A program made the translations under genes and the position numbers. 64,000 bases of DNA, taken from positions 116,503 to 180,502 of the forward strand of contig CAWUIB010000010.1 in NCBI GenBank assembly GCA_963922335.1, in the 5' to 3' direction. Below are positions 16,533 through 25,828 of the stretch, piece by piece (the stretch's first letter is position 1; every line of letters begins with the position of its first letter). The notes below the pieces were generated by a model. The model saw only the letters and a list, made by a program, of their open reading frames with translations, ran no database searches and was not told the origin of the DNA. Source of the stretch: CALBPI01 sp963922335. GTDB taxonomy: Bacteria; Pseudomonadota; Gammaproteobacteria; Steroidobacterales; Woeseiaceae.

Positions 16533-17726
16533 GTGCCTAAGTGGACTCAGGGTTGCCTGATTGGCGCCGTACTCATTGTGATTATTCTGGGCGGAGCGAT
16601 AGCTGGTGTTGGCGCTATGCTTGCGGGCGCGACGCGACCGCAGCCGAACGCGGAGGAACGACCGGCACCGCTCGTTAACGTGCTGGATCTGCAACCAGGA
16701 CGAGTGCAGTTTGCTGTCGAAAGCCAGGGCAGTGTGCTACCGGTTACGCAGACTTCCCTTAGCGCTGAGGTCGCGGGCACTGTCGTTGAATTGTCCGCGG
16801 CTTTTGAGCCCGGTGACAGTTTTGTCGCGGGTGAGCAGTTAATGCGGATCGACCCCACCAACTACGAGGTCGCCGTGGCACGTGCCAAGGCGGCGTTGGA
16901 TCAGCGACAGATTGAGTACGACGGTGCGAAGAAGCTGAGAGAGCAGGGCTATCGCGCTGAGGCGGAGCTCTTGTCTGCCAAAGCGGCGCTTGAGTCGGCG
17001 CGTGCGGATTTGGTGCGTGCCGAACGCGATCTCGAGCGCACCCGGATTATCGTGCCCTACGATGGCCTCGTGAGAAGCCGCGATGCGGAATTAGGTGACT
17101 ATGTGGCTCCGGGCTCGCCGATCGGTACCGTTTTCGCGACCGATCGTTTCGAGGTGCGCCTGCCGTTACCCGACAACGATCTTGCCTTCGTGAATCTGCC
17201 CGAGAGCGGTGTCGATACTGCGACCGAGGATCTGCCTGAGGTGACCTTGCTCGGTAGTTACCGGGGTCGCGACGTGACCTGGACCGGTCGGATCGTCCGC
17301 ACCGAAGGTGTTGTCGATGAGCGCACGCGCATGGTGTTCTCTGTGGCATCAATCGAAGATCCGTATCTCAGATCGTCTGAGTCCGAAAATGCACAACCGC
17401 TGCCGGCAGGCACTTTTGTCTCTGCCGAGATCGAGGGGATCGTACTCGACGACGTTGTCAGTATTCCGCGTACGCTCATTCGCGGTAACAACCAAGTCGT
17501 CTTCGTAGACGACGAGAATCAATTAAGGCTCCGGAATCTTGAGTTCCTGCGCACCGATGCAACGTACGCGTACGTCGCCGCGGATCAGCTGGAAGAAATG
17601 CGAGTGGTACTGACGGTACTCGAGGCGCCACTGAACGGTATGTTGGTTCGGGTTGGCAACGACGACAACGAAGAGGCTGCGAGCGCACAGGCGCCGACGG
17701 CCAGTGCGGTCGCGACCAGCCCATAG
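16533..17726 (+). CDS. RND efflux membrane fusion protein
   Basis: 397 residues with a GTG start and AGAGGGACAG upstream. An N-terminal membrane anchor (LIGAVLIVIILGGAIAGVGAMLAG) is followed by a lipoyl-like half (LSAEVAGTVVELSAAFEPGDSFVAGEQLMRIDP), a coiled-coil hairpin (VARAKAALDQRQIEYDGAKKLREQGY to ESARADLVRAERDLERTRI), the second lipoyl half (VPYDGLVRSRDAELGDYVAPGSPIGTVF) and beta-barrel/MP domains. It is the periplasmic adaptor of a tripartite pump. The permease gene starts 6 bases after the stop. No outer-membrane factor is in the window, so TolC or another partner must come from elsewhere. Confidence 0.9.
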   Translation: MPKWTQGCLIGAVLIVIILGGAIAGVGAMLAGATRPQPNAEERPAPLVNVLDLQPGRVQFAVESQGSVLPVTQTSLSAEVAGTVVELSAAFEPGDSFVAGEQLMRIDPTNYEVAVARAKAALDQRQIEYDGAKKLREQGYRAEAELLSAKAALESARADLVRAERDLERTRIIVPYDGLVRSRDAELGDYVAPGSPIGTVFATDRFEVRLPLPDNDLAFVNLPESGVDTATEDLPEVTLLGSYRGRDVTWTGRIVRTEGVVDERTRMVFSVASIEDPYLRSSESENAQPLPAGTFVSAEIEGIVLDDVVSIPRTLIRGNNQVVFVDDENQLRLRNLEFLRTDATYAYVAADQLEEMRVVLTVLEAPLNGMLVRVGNDDNEEAASAQAPTASAVATSP

Positions 17727-17732
17727 GAAAGT

Positions 17733-20700
17733 ATGATGAGTGAGAAGCCGACTGGTTTGATTGCATGGTTTGCTCGTAATCCCGTCGCCGCCAACCTGTT
17801 GATGGCGGTCATCGTGCTTGCGGGTCTTTACGTCGCTTCAACGATTCGGAAGCAAACCACGCCCGAGTTTGAGGTCAATATCATCAGTGTCAGCGTGCCG
17901 TATCCCGGGGCTGCGCCGCAGGAGGTCGAGCAGGGCGTTTTGATTCGCATCGAGGAGGCGTTGCAGGACGTACCTGGCATCTCCGAGATCAATTCCACGG
18001 CGAGCGAAGGCTCCGGCACCGTTTCGATTGAGCTTGAGCCGAGTGCCAACCTCGATCAGGTACAGACGCAGGTCAAGACACGTGTTGACGCGATCGATAC
18101 CTTTCCAGAGCTAGCCGAGCAGCCGGTCATCGAGCGACGTGAAATTCCCATACCGGTGATTTTTATCTCCGTATTCGGCGATATGGATGCCTACGCGCGC
18201 AAAGAAATCGCGAAGGACGTCCGAGACGGCATACTGAAATTGCCTGGCATCAACGACGTAGAGTACCTCGGCGATCGTGCGTACGAGATCAGTTTCGAGG
18301 TGTCGCAAGCGACGCTCGAACGCTATGACCTCACGATGACCGATATCGCTAACGCCGTGCGGAACGGCGCCCGAGATATCCCCGGCGGCACGATCAAGAC
18401 CGATCGCGGCGATATCCGATTGCGTACACAGGGCCAGGCGTTCACCGGCCAGGAATATGCAGACATCGCGGTGCGTACATTTGCCGACGGCACACGACTG
18501 ACGTTGTCGGATGTAGCCCGTATTGATGATGGTTTCGTAGAGAGCAAAGGCTTCAGCCGCCTAAACAAGAAAGCGGTTGTGAACATGCAGGTGATGGCCG
18601 GCGGTCAGCAAAACGAGCTTGAGACCGCAAAGTATGTCAAAGACTACGTGGAAGAGTTCCGTAAGACTTTGCCGGAGTCAGTACAGATCGTGACCTGGGT
18701 CGATCGGGCGTCCTACTTGCAACAGCGTTTGGACATGATGTTCAAAAACCTCTGGCAGGGATTGTTGCTCGTATTCGTCGTGCTGAGCCTGTTCCTGCGT
18801 TTGAAGTTCGCGCTGTGGGTCATGATCGGCATTCCGGTGACCTTCTTCGGCGCCGTGGCGTTGCTGCCTTACACACCGTGGCCTGTCACGATCAATGTCA
18901 TCAGTTTGTTTGGTTTCATATTGGTGCTCGGTATCGTCGTGGACGACGCCATCATCATTGGCGAGAGTATCTACACGAAAACGCGTGCCGATGGACATTC
19001 GGTAGATAACGTCATACTCGGTGCCAACAAGGTTGCACTCACGGCGACGTTCGGCGTGCTGACTACGATTGCCGCTTTTGCGCCGATGTTGTTTGTTGGT
19101 GGCGTCTCTGGATCGTTCCTCGAGGCCGTGTCGGCGGTGGTTGCGCTGTGCCTGATTTTTTCTTTGGTGGAATCAAAGCTCATCCTGCCGGCGCATCTGG
19201 CGCACGCAAAGATTGAACCTGTGGATGAAGAGAAAATCTTCAGTCCGTACCGCGCGAGCGTTAATCCGTTGAACTGGATCAGCAAGTTTTTCCAGCGGAT
19301 TCAGCGACGCACACAACACGGTCTGCACTGGATTATCGATCGAGTGTACGGCCCTTCGTTGCAACTAGCGTTGCGCTGGCGGGCAGTCTCGTTTTCCGTC
19401 TTTCTCGCGATGATTATTGTCGCCGGGGGCTTATTTGCGAGTGGTGCACTGCGGGTCGTGATTTTCCCCACACTGCCGGGTGACTATCTGTTCGCGTCGG
19501 TCTCGATGCAAACCGGCACGCCGGAAGAGGATCGCAATGCAACGCTGCTGAAGATCGAGGAAGCGATGTATTCGGTGCAGGATGCATTTCTTGCCGATAA
19601 TCCTGGTGCAGACAACCCGGTGCAATTCACCGCAACGTTTACCGAAACGAGTACTCGCGGCAGCGTCATCATCGAAATGCTGCCGACCGAAGATCAATTG
19701 ATCGACGGTGACGAGTACGCAGCGCGCTGGCGCGAGGCTGTCGGTGAGTTGCCGGGCGTACGCTCGCTGCAATTTACCAATGGTCAGACCTTTGGCGGCG
19801 GTGCACCGCTCAGCTTCGCACTGACAAGCGAGAATATCGTCTCCATGGAGGCAGCGGCCGAAGAGGTTACCCAAGCGCTCACCCAATACCCTGGTGTGTT
19901 TGATGTTCGCAACTCTGCGAGCGCGGCGGGCGATGAAATCGAATTGGAGATCAAGCCAAAAGGTGAGGCACTCGGAATCACATTGAATTCGCTGGGCACG
20001 CAGGTTCGCCAAGCCTTTTTCGGTGAGGAAGTGCAGCGTATTCAACGCGGCAGCGACGAAGTGCGCGTGATGTTGCGATTCCCCGAGTCTGATCGTCGTT
20101 CGGTTTACGATCTCGAGACATTACTCGTGACCACGCCGGACGGGGATCGAGTCCCGTTTGGTGAGGTTGCAAACGCGACCTACGGCAACGCCTACTCGTC
20201 GATCTCGCGTCAGAACGGCGAGCGCACGGTTACGGTGTCATCGGATCTGGATACTCTGGTCTCGCAGCCTGGCGGCATCATCGCTGACATGACCACGCGC
20301 GTGATCCCGGGCATTCTGGAGCGCTACCCGGGCGTCGAATACAAACTCGAAGGGGCAAGCCTCGACGAGCAGGAATTCATTCGCAATTTGGGTTACGCGT
20401 CGATTGCAGCGCTGTTCCTGATCTACGCGCTGATCGCTATTCCTCTGAAGTCATATTCGCAGCCGTTGATGATCATGTCGGTCATCCCGTTCGGCTTCGT
20501 CGGTGCGCTAATCGGACACCTGCTGCTCGATATGCCCGTAAGCATGTTCTCGTGTTTTGGGCTCATCGCGCTCGCCGGTGTTGTTGTGAATGACAGCCTG
20601 ATCATGGTCGACTTCATCAACAAGGCGCGCGAAGAGGGCGTGCCGCTGGAGCAGGCGGTGGTGCAGTCGGGCAAGGCGCGTTTCCGCGCGATCATTCTGA

Positions 20701-21002
20701 CGTCGTTGACCACTGCGATCGGTCTGATTCCGATCATGCTGGAAACCAGCGCTCAGGCGCAGTTTGTGATTCCAATGGCGGTCAGCCTCAGTTTCGGGAT
20801 TGTCTTTGCCACGGTGATTACCCTGGTGATGGTGCCGGTGCTCTACATGCTGCGGCAGGACTTCTTCGATGGATGCTCGGCGGCGTGGCAAGCGATCCGG
20901 GCGCGAACCGGTGGATCGGCTGTCGCGACACCGACCGGGCGCACAATCTCCGGCGCCGGTTTTTCCGCATCGGGTCCGGAGCGCAGACGCGACGAGGTGT
21001 GA
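17733..21002 (+). CDS. RND efflux transporter permease (AcrB/HAE1-like)
   Basis: 1089 residues, the usual length. The first transmembrane helix (FARNPVAANLLMAVIVLAGLYVA) and two large periplasmic loops are followed by the TM4 proton-relay motif GIVVDDAIIIGESIYTKTRADG, which carries the Asp pair, and a repeat of this order in the second half (GLIALAGVVVNDSLIMVDFINKAREEG). The N-terminal PGAAPQEVEQGVLIRIEEALQDVPGI is typical of the family. Co-transcribed with the adaptor. Substrates may be drugs, detergents or metabolites; nothing visible picks one. The lineage differs from enteric AcrB and resembles the environmental MdtB/OqxB-like group. Confidence 0.92.
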   Translation: MMSEKPTGLIAWFARNPVAANLLMAVIVLAGLYVASTIRKQTTPEFEVNIISVSVPYPGAAPQEVEQGVLIRIEEALQDVPGISEINSTASEGSGTVSIELEPSANLDQVQTQVKTRVDAIDTFPELAEQPVIERREIPIPVIFISVFGDMDAYARKEIAKDVRDGILKLPGINDVEYLGDRAYEISFEVSQATLERYDLTMTDIANAVRNGARDIPGGTIKTDRGDIRLRTQGQAFTGQEYADIAVRTFADGTRLTLSDVARIDDGFVESKGFSRLNKKAVVNMQVMAGGQQNELETAKYVKDYVEEFRKTLPESVQIVTWVDRASYLQQRLDMMFKNLWQGLLLVFVVLSLFLRLKFALWVMIGIPVTFFGAVALLPYTPWPVTINVISLFGFILVLGIVVDDAIIIGESIYTKTRADGHSVDNVILGANKVALTATFGVLTTIAAFAPMLFVGGVSGSFLEAVSAVVALCLIFSLVESKLILPAHLAHAKIEPVDEEKIFSPYRASVNPLNWISKFFQRIQRRTQHGLHWIIDRVYGPSLQLALRWRAVSFSVFLAMIIVAGGLFASGALRVVIFPTLPGDYLFASVSMQTGTPEEDRNATLLKIEEAMYSVQDAFLADNPGADNPVQFTATFTETSTRGSVIIEMLPTEDQLIDGDEYAARWREAVGELPGVRSLQFTNGQTFGGGAPLSFALTSENIVSMEAAAEEVTQALTQYPGVFDVRNSASAAGDEIELEIKPKGEALGITLNSLGTQVRQAFFGEEVQRIQRGSDEVRVMLRFPESDRRSVYDLETLLVTTPDGDRVPFGEVANATYGNAYSSISRQNGERTVTVSSDLDTLVSQPGGIIADMTTRVIPGILERYPGVEYKLEGASLDEQEFIRNLGYASIAALFLIYALIAIPLKSYSQPLMIMSVIPFGFVGALIGHLLLDMPVSMFSCFGLIALAGVVVNDSLIMVDFINKAREEGVPLEQAVVQSGKARFRAIILTSLTTAIGLIPIMLETSAQAQFVIPMAVSLSFGIVFATVITLVMVPVLYMLRQDFFDGCSAAWQAIRARTGGSAVATPTGRTISGAGFSASGPERRRDEV

Positions 21003-21031
21003 TTCCCGCGTTGGCTCGATAGAATCGCCGC

Positions 21032-22093
21032 ATGAAACGCTGGTTGCTCCTCATTGTTCCTATCGTGCTGTTGTTCGGTGCGGTGTTGTGGGTGTCCCGC
21101 GAGCAACCGGCTCCAGTCGTGCCGATCCCCGACAATGCGACCGATGTGCTCGAAGATCCGCGGTTTCTCGAGCCCGAAGATTGGACGACGCGTGAATTAG
21201 AAGTGGAGGGTGCAGGGACTGTTCGAATCGGGCTGGGGTCGCAGTTCGCACCGTCGGCGGTGGTCGTGTTTTTTCCCGGATATTCCGCGCCGCTCAACAT
21301 TTACTACGAGTCGTTCACGCGCTTGATGGACGAGGGCTACGCGGTGGTCGGGATAGACTGGCCGTCTCAGGGCGGCAGTTCGCGCCCGCTCGACAACCCG
21401 CAGAAGATCCATGCGACTTCTCTTGACCCGCATGTGGCCGCTGGCCAGGCAGCGCTCCGCACCGCGCGCGAGGCTTACCCTGATCTGCCGGTGTTTGTAG
21501 TTGGGCTTTCGATGGGTGCACAACTTGGCACTCGTGTGCTCGCGAGCGCGGATGGAGAGTTGGTGACTGCGGCGGCTCTGATCACTCCGGCCTATGGCTT
21601 GTATGGTGATCGCCCGAACCCGGTTGAGGAGGCCATGCTGGGCATGCTGCAGGGTATGGGGTTGGGTGAACGCTATGCGCCGGGCACCACGGATTGGTCA
21701 TATGACATGCAAGCACACAATCTCGAAGCGAGTGACTGCAGTCATCCGAATACACGCACACGTCTGTGGTATTCGTGGATGGTTGCCGATCCAACACTGA
21801 AAGTGGGCGGACTGACCAATGACTTCCTGGTCGCGATGCTGGAATCTGGCAAAACGGCAGCGAGTGCTGAGACGCTCGACCGACTCACTTTGCCGGTTTG
21901 GATGCCACTCGCGGAGAACGACACGTTTGTGGATAACGCCAAGTCAGAGGCGGCGTGTGCGGCGCTGTCGAATTGTGAAGGGAAGGTTTACGCCGAAGCC
22001 CGGCATTGTTTGTTCGAGGAGGCGGATGACTTCTACCACCCCTTCATGAACGACCTGATCACCTTTCTCGAGCGCCACACACCCGAAGCCTGA
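21032..22093 (+). CDS. Alpha/beta hydrolase, membrane-anchored
   Basis: 353 residues. One N-terminal hydrophobic anchor (WLLLIVPIVLLFGAVLWVS) places the hydrolase domain in the periplasm or on the membrane. VVFFPGYSAPLNIYYESF is the oxyanion region, VVGIDWPSQGGSSRPLDN follows strand 4, and FVVGLSMGAQLGTRVLA holds the nucleophile Ser in GxSxG. DTFVDNAKS supplies the acid region and EARHCLFEEADDFYHPF contains the catalytic His. This is a monoacylglycerol-lipase / Serine aminopeptidase S33 type. It starts 29 bases after the efflux permease and may be its co-transcribed partner. Natural substrate unknown; a lipid ester is plausible. Confidence 0.8.
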   Translation: MKRWLLLIVPIVLLFGAVLWVSREQPAPVVPIPDNATDVLEDPRFLEPEDWTTRELEVEGAGTVRIGLGSQFAPSAVVVFFPGYSAPLNIYYESFTRLMDEGYAVVGIDWPSQGGSSRPLDNPQKIHATSLDPHVAAGQAALRTAREAYPDLPVFVVGLSMGAQLGTRVLASADGELVTAAALITPAYGLYGDRPNPVEEAMLGMLQGMGLGERYAPGTTDWSYDMQAHNLEASDCSHPNTRTRLWYSWMVADPTLKVGGLTNDFLVAMLESGKTAASAETLDRLTLPVWMPLAENDTFVDNAKSEAACAALSNCEGKVYAEARHCLFEEADDFYHPFMNDLITFLERHTPEA

Positions 22094-22096
22094 TTT

Positions 22097-23092
22097 CTAG
22101 AGCTTGCGGCCCAGTTGCGCCAACAATTCCTCATCTTCGGTTATCGCTTTGGCATTCGTATAGGCGGTCAGCGCGGCACTTTTGTTGTCTGACGCCTCGA
22201 GCAAAAGCCCTTTGCGATAGTGTGCCCAGTCTTTACCTGGCAGTCCGTCGGGAAGGTCGGCCTTCAAGTAATCGTCCAATGCTGCGATACCGGCTTCGAA
22301 GTTGGTGTTCGCAAACACCGCAGTACGCCCGACTTGGTAGAGTGCACCGAGCCGAGCCCGAGTCTGTTCAAGACTATCGTCACCCGCCTTCGCGCCCTTG
22401 CTGAAAGCCTCATGGGCGGTTTCCCAGTTCTCATCAGCTTGTGCCTGAAAACCCAGCGAACTCCAGGCGCGCGGCTCGTCAGGCATGCTCTCGGCCATGG
22501 CTTTCAGTAGCTCTCGTGCCTCGTCTTCGCGCCGCGTTTGACGGTAGACGTCGACGAGCGACAACCCGCCTTGCAATGGATCGAGCGTTTGCAGTTTTAC
22601 GGCGAGTGCTTGTGCTTCTTTCTTGCTGCCGCCGACGATGCGTGGCGCCTGTAAATGAAAGCTGATCAGGCCTGCGTAGGCGTCTTCGTACTCGGGATCG
22701 ATTTCGATGGTGCGGGTGAATGCGCGCTTGACGATGCGAGCGTATTTTCCGGCTTTGAACATGCTGACATTGGCGGCAAGACTTCCGGCAGCAGCACCGA
22801 GCCAGTACTGTGCGTCCGCGCTTTCAGGGCGCGCCTCTGCGACCTCACTCAGGAGTTCAAATGCCTCATCCAGCTGGTTGGTCTGCACCCAAAGTCGGCC
22901 TTGCAGCAACTGTGCTTCCGGCGCGGTCGCGTCGGCACCCAAAGCGTCCAGCATCGCCTGTGCTTCGTTGGTTTGGCCATTCTCCAGCGCGGTGGCAATG
23001 TCGCCAAGGGTGTCTGCACGTGCCATCGAAGCAGCCAGCATCAACAGCAGGACCAGCGGCAGGTTCCGGATAATCGTTTCTACGCGTGACAT
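22097..23092 (-). CDS. TPR-repeat periplasmic protein
   Basis: 331 residues from the ATG at 23092, selected for its GGAGG 8 bases upstream; a longer frame runs to 23275 into the next gene. A signal peptide (NLPLVLLLMLAASMARA) leads into helical TPR repeats: LGDIATALENGQTNEAQAMLDALG, EAQLLQGRLWVQTNQLDEAFELLSEVAEARPESADAQYWLGA, RAFTRTIEIDPEYEDAYAGLISFHL, PRAWSSLGFQAQADENWETAHEAFSKGA and HYRKGLLLEASDNKSAALTAYTNA. TPR proteins act as scaffolds; no catalytic motif. Convergent with the hydrolase (3-base gap) and downstream of a DUF2306-like membrane protein on the same strand. Confidence 0.8.
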   Translation of the reverse strand: MSRVETIIRNLPLVLLLMLAASMARADTLGDIATALENGQTNEAQAMLDALGADATAPEAQLLQGRLWVQTNQLDEAFELLSEVAEARPESADAQYWLGAAAGSLAANVSMFKAGKYARIVKRAFTRTIEIDPEYEDAYAGLISFHLQAPRIVGGSKKEAQALAVKLQTLDPLQGGLSLVDVYRQTRREDEARELLKAMAESMPDEPRAWSSLGFQAQADENWETAHEAFSKGAKAGDDSLEQTRARLGALYQVGRTAVFANTNFEAGIAALDDYLKADLPDGLPGKDWAHYRKGLLLEASDNKSAALTAYTNAKAITEDEELLAQLGRKL

Positions 23093-23145
23093 GGTTTTAT
23101 CCTCCGAGCGTTGAGTGTAGATGGAATTGAGTTGGGTCATGGTGA

Positions 23146-23934
23146 CTATGCTCGCGTCAGCGCCGCCTTGATGGAAGCGACCGCACCGGAGCGTCGCGGT
23201 TCGGTGGTCTTGCGGACATAGCGGTGTTTCATGCGTGCGACCGCGATGGAGCCGACGATCGCTGGTGTGACCCATGGGATCACCTGCAGCTGACCGGGCA
23301 GCAACTCAGCCAGCAGTCTCGAACCGCCGAATGCAAATACCGCGGTGTACGCGCCGACGCCCGTGCCAAGCAGACCGTTGAGATGGGCGAAAACCATCTC
23401 GCCTCGGGTCCATTCAGAACGCAGCGTCTCGCGAAACATACGAATGGCGCCGTTGATGCCGAGCACAGCGAAGACCATCAGCAGGATGCGGCTCTGGCCA
23501 ACGCCCACCCATCCGACGAGCACGCTGACAACACCAAGCGCGATAATCAGCGTGCGGTGCATCGGGCGTTTCAGTGCGTTTGCATCCTGCTTGAGGCGCA
23601 GCGCGAGCAGACCGTGTCGGAGTGCACTTAACACGAGCAGCGATAGCATCAGCAGGAATGCAGCAAAGGTCTGCGCGTTGCTGCGGACCGACCAAGCGCG
23701 TTCGACACTGATGTACTCACCCCCAGCGGCGATGCCCACAGGATTCACCAGAACCAGGATGCACATGCTAAACGCGGTGGCGGTGACTGCATACATGGCC
23801 CACACGTAGAATCGACCCGCCCGGATATGCCAGTCAGAGCCTTTGCGGGCAGCAACCGGCAACCAGAAGGCGATAATGGCGACGAGGCCGGTGGCGATGT
23901 GGGCGTAAAGCAATGACTGGTGAACATGGTGCAT
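23146..23934 (-). CDS. DUF2306-like multi-pass membrane protein
   Basis: 262 residues with about seven hydrophobic segments (starting LLYAHIATGLVAIIAFWL and AMYAVTATAFSMCILVLV). The early H-x-R-x-GRFYVW pattern resembles DUF2306 and related proteins with possible heme or quinone contacts, but function is unknown. The ribosome site (GAGGAG) is clear before the ATG at 23934. First gene of a minus-strand pair with the TPR protein 53 bases downstream, and divergent from a sensor kinase gene, so it may belong to that kinase's regulon. Confidence 0.6.
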   Translation of the reverse strand: MHHVHQSLLYAHIATGLVAIIAFWLPVAARKGSDWHIRAGRFYVWAMYAVTATAFSMCILVLVNPVGIAAGGEYISVERAWSVRSNAQTFAAFLLMLSLLVLSALRHGLLALRLKQDANALKRPMHRTLIIALGVVSVLVGWVGVGQSRILLMVFAVLGINGAIRMFRETLRSEWTRGEMVFAHLNGLLGTGVGAYTAVFAFGGSRLLAELLPGQLQVIPWVTPAIVGSIAVARMKHRYVRKTTEPRRSGAVASIKAALTRA

Positions 23935-24065
23935 GACGAACTCCTCGTTAGCGTGAGCTCAGTATCCTCGGCGAGCGGTAACCTTCGAAGTGCCGCCGGT
24001 CATGACTTGTAACCATGACTTTTGGCCTATTTGCCCCATGCCTTGGTCAAGGCACAATAGTGACG

Positions 24066-25187
24066 ATGAATAACCCTATGCGACAGTGGCGAATCGATTT
24101 TTACGCGGGAATCGGCACCTGGGCCGTGGTGAGCGGCATCGTGTTATGGATGATGGTGAGAAATCCCGTCTCCTACATGGCGATGCTCGAGCCAACGATC
24201 GCACTGTTGCTGCTTTATTTGGCCGCGATGCTGGCGAGCAACACGAAGAGCTGGTCGTTGGCGACGAGACGAACGCTACACGCGATACAGCTGCTGAGTG
24301 TCTTTGCGTTAGCAGCCCTGATCTCGATCGATTTCCTGCCGATTTTTACGATCATCTGGATTGCGATGATGCCGTCACAGTATCCGTGGCGCGCTTGTGT
24401 TGCAGCGCTCGTTGGGGTGACGCTGGCGTGGTGGGCGATGCTAACGTTCTGGTGGGGTGATGATTTCGCGGTAGAAACCACGGCACTTTATGCGACGTTT
24501 CATGTCTTCGCCCTGATGAGTGCGCGTAGTGCAATGCGTGCAGAGGCGGCGCGCGATCACACTCAGGCGTTGTATGCGGAGTTGGTTGCGACACAACACT
24601 TGCTGTCCGAGGCGTCGCGGCAAAGCGAACGCACTCGCATCGCCCGGGACCTGCATGATCTCGTTGGGCATCACCTCACAGCGCTTTCAATCAACCTTCA
24701 GATCGCTGAGCGTCAGGCGGATGGGGAAGCGCGAGAACGCATTGAGCAAGCTCGCGGATTGGCACGGCTGTTGTTGGCCGATGTACGTGAGGCGGTGTCC
24801 TCGCTGCGCGATCAGGGCACGCTCGACCTGCGTCGCTCACTCGAATTGCTGGTCGAGAACGTGCCGCAGCTCGACGTGACGTTGGAAGTGGACGCGACCG
24901 TCAGCGTCGAGGACGTCGAGATTGCTGATGCGATCATTCGCTGTGTGCAGGAGGCGATTACCAACTCGCTGCGTCACAGCAACGCGCGGCATAGTTGGGT
25001 ACGTGTGTATCAGGAAGATGGACAAGTGCACGTTAACGTCCGTGACGATGGCGGCGCCGAGTCGCTTGACGAGGGCAACGGCATCAAGGGCATGCGAGAA
25101 CGTCTCCAAGCGGTTGGCGGTTCGTTGGCAGTGCAGCCGGCGCCGGAAGGTGTGGCGCTGCGCGCCGTGATTCCGTTAGCTGCCTGA
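24066..25187 (+). CDS. NarL-type (HisKA_3) sensor histidine kinase
   Basis: About 373 residues from the ATG at 24066; an in-frame start at 24015 and one at 24078 are alternatives. Four or five hydrophobic helices make a membrane sensor (residues 15-160). The dimerisation/phosphoacceptor box RTRIARDLHDLVGHHLTALSI carries the His in LHD. The HATPase domain has EAITNSLRHSNA (N box) and VRDDGGAESLDEGNGIKGMRERLQAVGG (G1/G2 boxes). This is the DesK/NarX family, with no periplasmic sensor domain, so the cue is probably in the membrane. The stop overlaps the start of the response regulator. Confidence 0.88.
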   Translation: MNNPMRQWRIDFYAGIGTWAVVSGIVLWMMVRNPVSYMAMLEPTIALLLLYLAAMLASNTKSWSLATRRTLHAIQLLSVFALAALISIDFLPIFTIIWIAMMPSQYPWRACVAALVGVTLAWWAMLTFWWGDDFAVETTALYATFHVFALMSARSAMRAEAARDHTQALYAELVATQHLLSEASRQSERTRIARDLHDLVGHHLTALSINLQIAERQADGEARERIEQARGLARLLLADVREAVSSLRDQGTLDLRRSLELLVENVPQLDVTLEVDATVSVEDVEIADAIIRCVQEAITNSLRHSNARHSWVRVYQEDGQVHVNVRDDGGAESLDEGNGIKGMRERLQAVGGSLAVQPAPEGVALRAVIPLAA

Positions 25188-25828
25188 TGCCGATACGGGT
25201 CGCGCTTATCGATGACCAGATGCTGGTCCGACAGGGTATCGCGGGCCTGCTCGCGCTGTCGGATGCCGTTGAGGTGGTTGCTGAAGCGGACGATGGTGCC
25301 GAAGCGGTCGCACTCGTCGAAGCGCATAGCCCCGATGTGGTCCTGATGGATATGCGTATGCCGCGCTTGAACGGTGCCGATGCGATCCGTGCGCTTACCG
25401 AAGCTGGCTCGAGCATCCCCGTGATTATCCTGACAACCTTTGATGATCACGAGCAGGTGCTCGACGGCATTCGCGCCGGCGCCAAGGGCTATCTGCTCAA
25501 GGATGTTTCGCTGGATGATCTCGTGGCGGCGATCGAATCGGTTGCTCGCGGTGAGACCATGATCCAGCCCGCGCTGACACAAACCTTGTTGAAGGGGTTG
25601 GGGGAGCGCGCTGGAGACACGACGGCGGACTCGGTGGAGCCACTGTCGCCGCGCGAGACTGAGGTTATTCGCTTAATGGCGGGCGGCTACAGCAACAAGG
25701 AAATCTCGCAGGCACTGTCCAAGTCAGAAGGCACGATCAAAAATCAGGTTTCCAACATTCTCTCAAAGCTCGGCGTGCGCGATCGCACCCGCGCCGTGTT
25801 GAAAGCGATTGAGCTAGGTTTGATCTAG
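25187..25828 (+). CDS. NarL/FixJ-family response regulator
   Basis: 213 residues. Receiver domain with the acidic pair near the N-terminus (ALIDDQMLV), phosphoacceptor Asp in DVVLMDMRMP (about residue 54), Thr in VIILTTFDD, and Lys in GAKGYLLKD. The LuxR-type helix-turn-helix is at the C-terminus: SPRETEVIRLMAGGYSNKEISQALSKSEGTIKNQVSNILSKLGVRDRT. The ATG shares a base with the kinase stop (TGATG), a normal pairing. Its C-terminal 4 bases overlap the converging citrate-lyase-like gene. Target promoters unknown; the divergent DUF2306-TPR operon is a candidate. Confidence 0.92.
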   Translation: MPIRVALIDDQMLVRQGIAGLLALSDAVEVVAEADDGAEAVALVEAHSPDVVLMDMRMPRLNGADAIRALTEAGSSIPVIILTTFDDHEQVLDGIRAGAKGYLLKDVSLDDLVAAIESVARGETMIQPALTQTLLKGLGERAGDTTADSVEPLSPRETEVIRLMAGGYSNKEISQALSKSEGTIKNQVSNILSKLGVRDRTRAVLKAIELGLI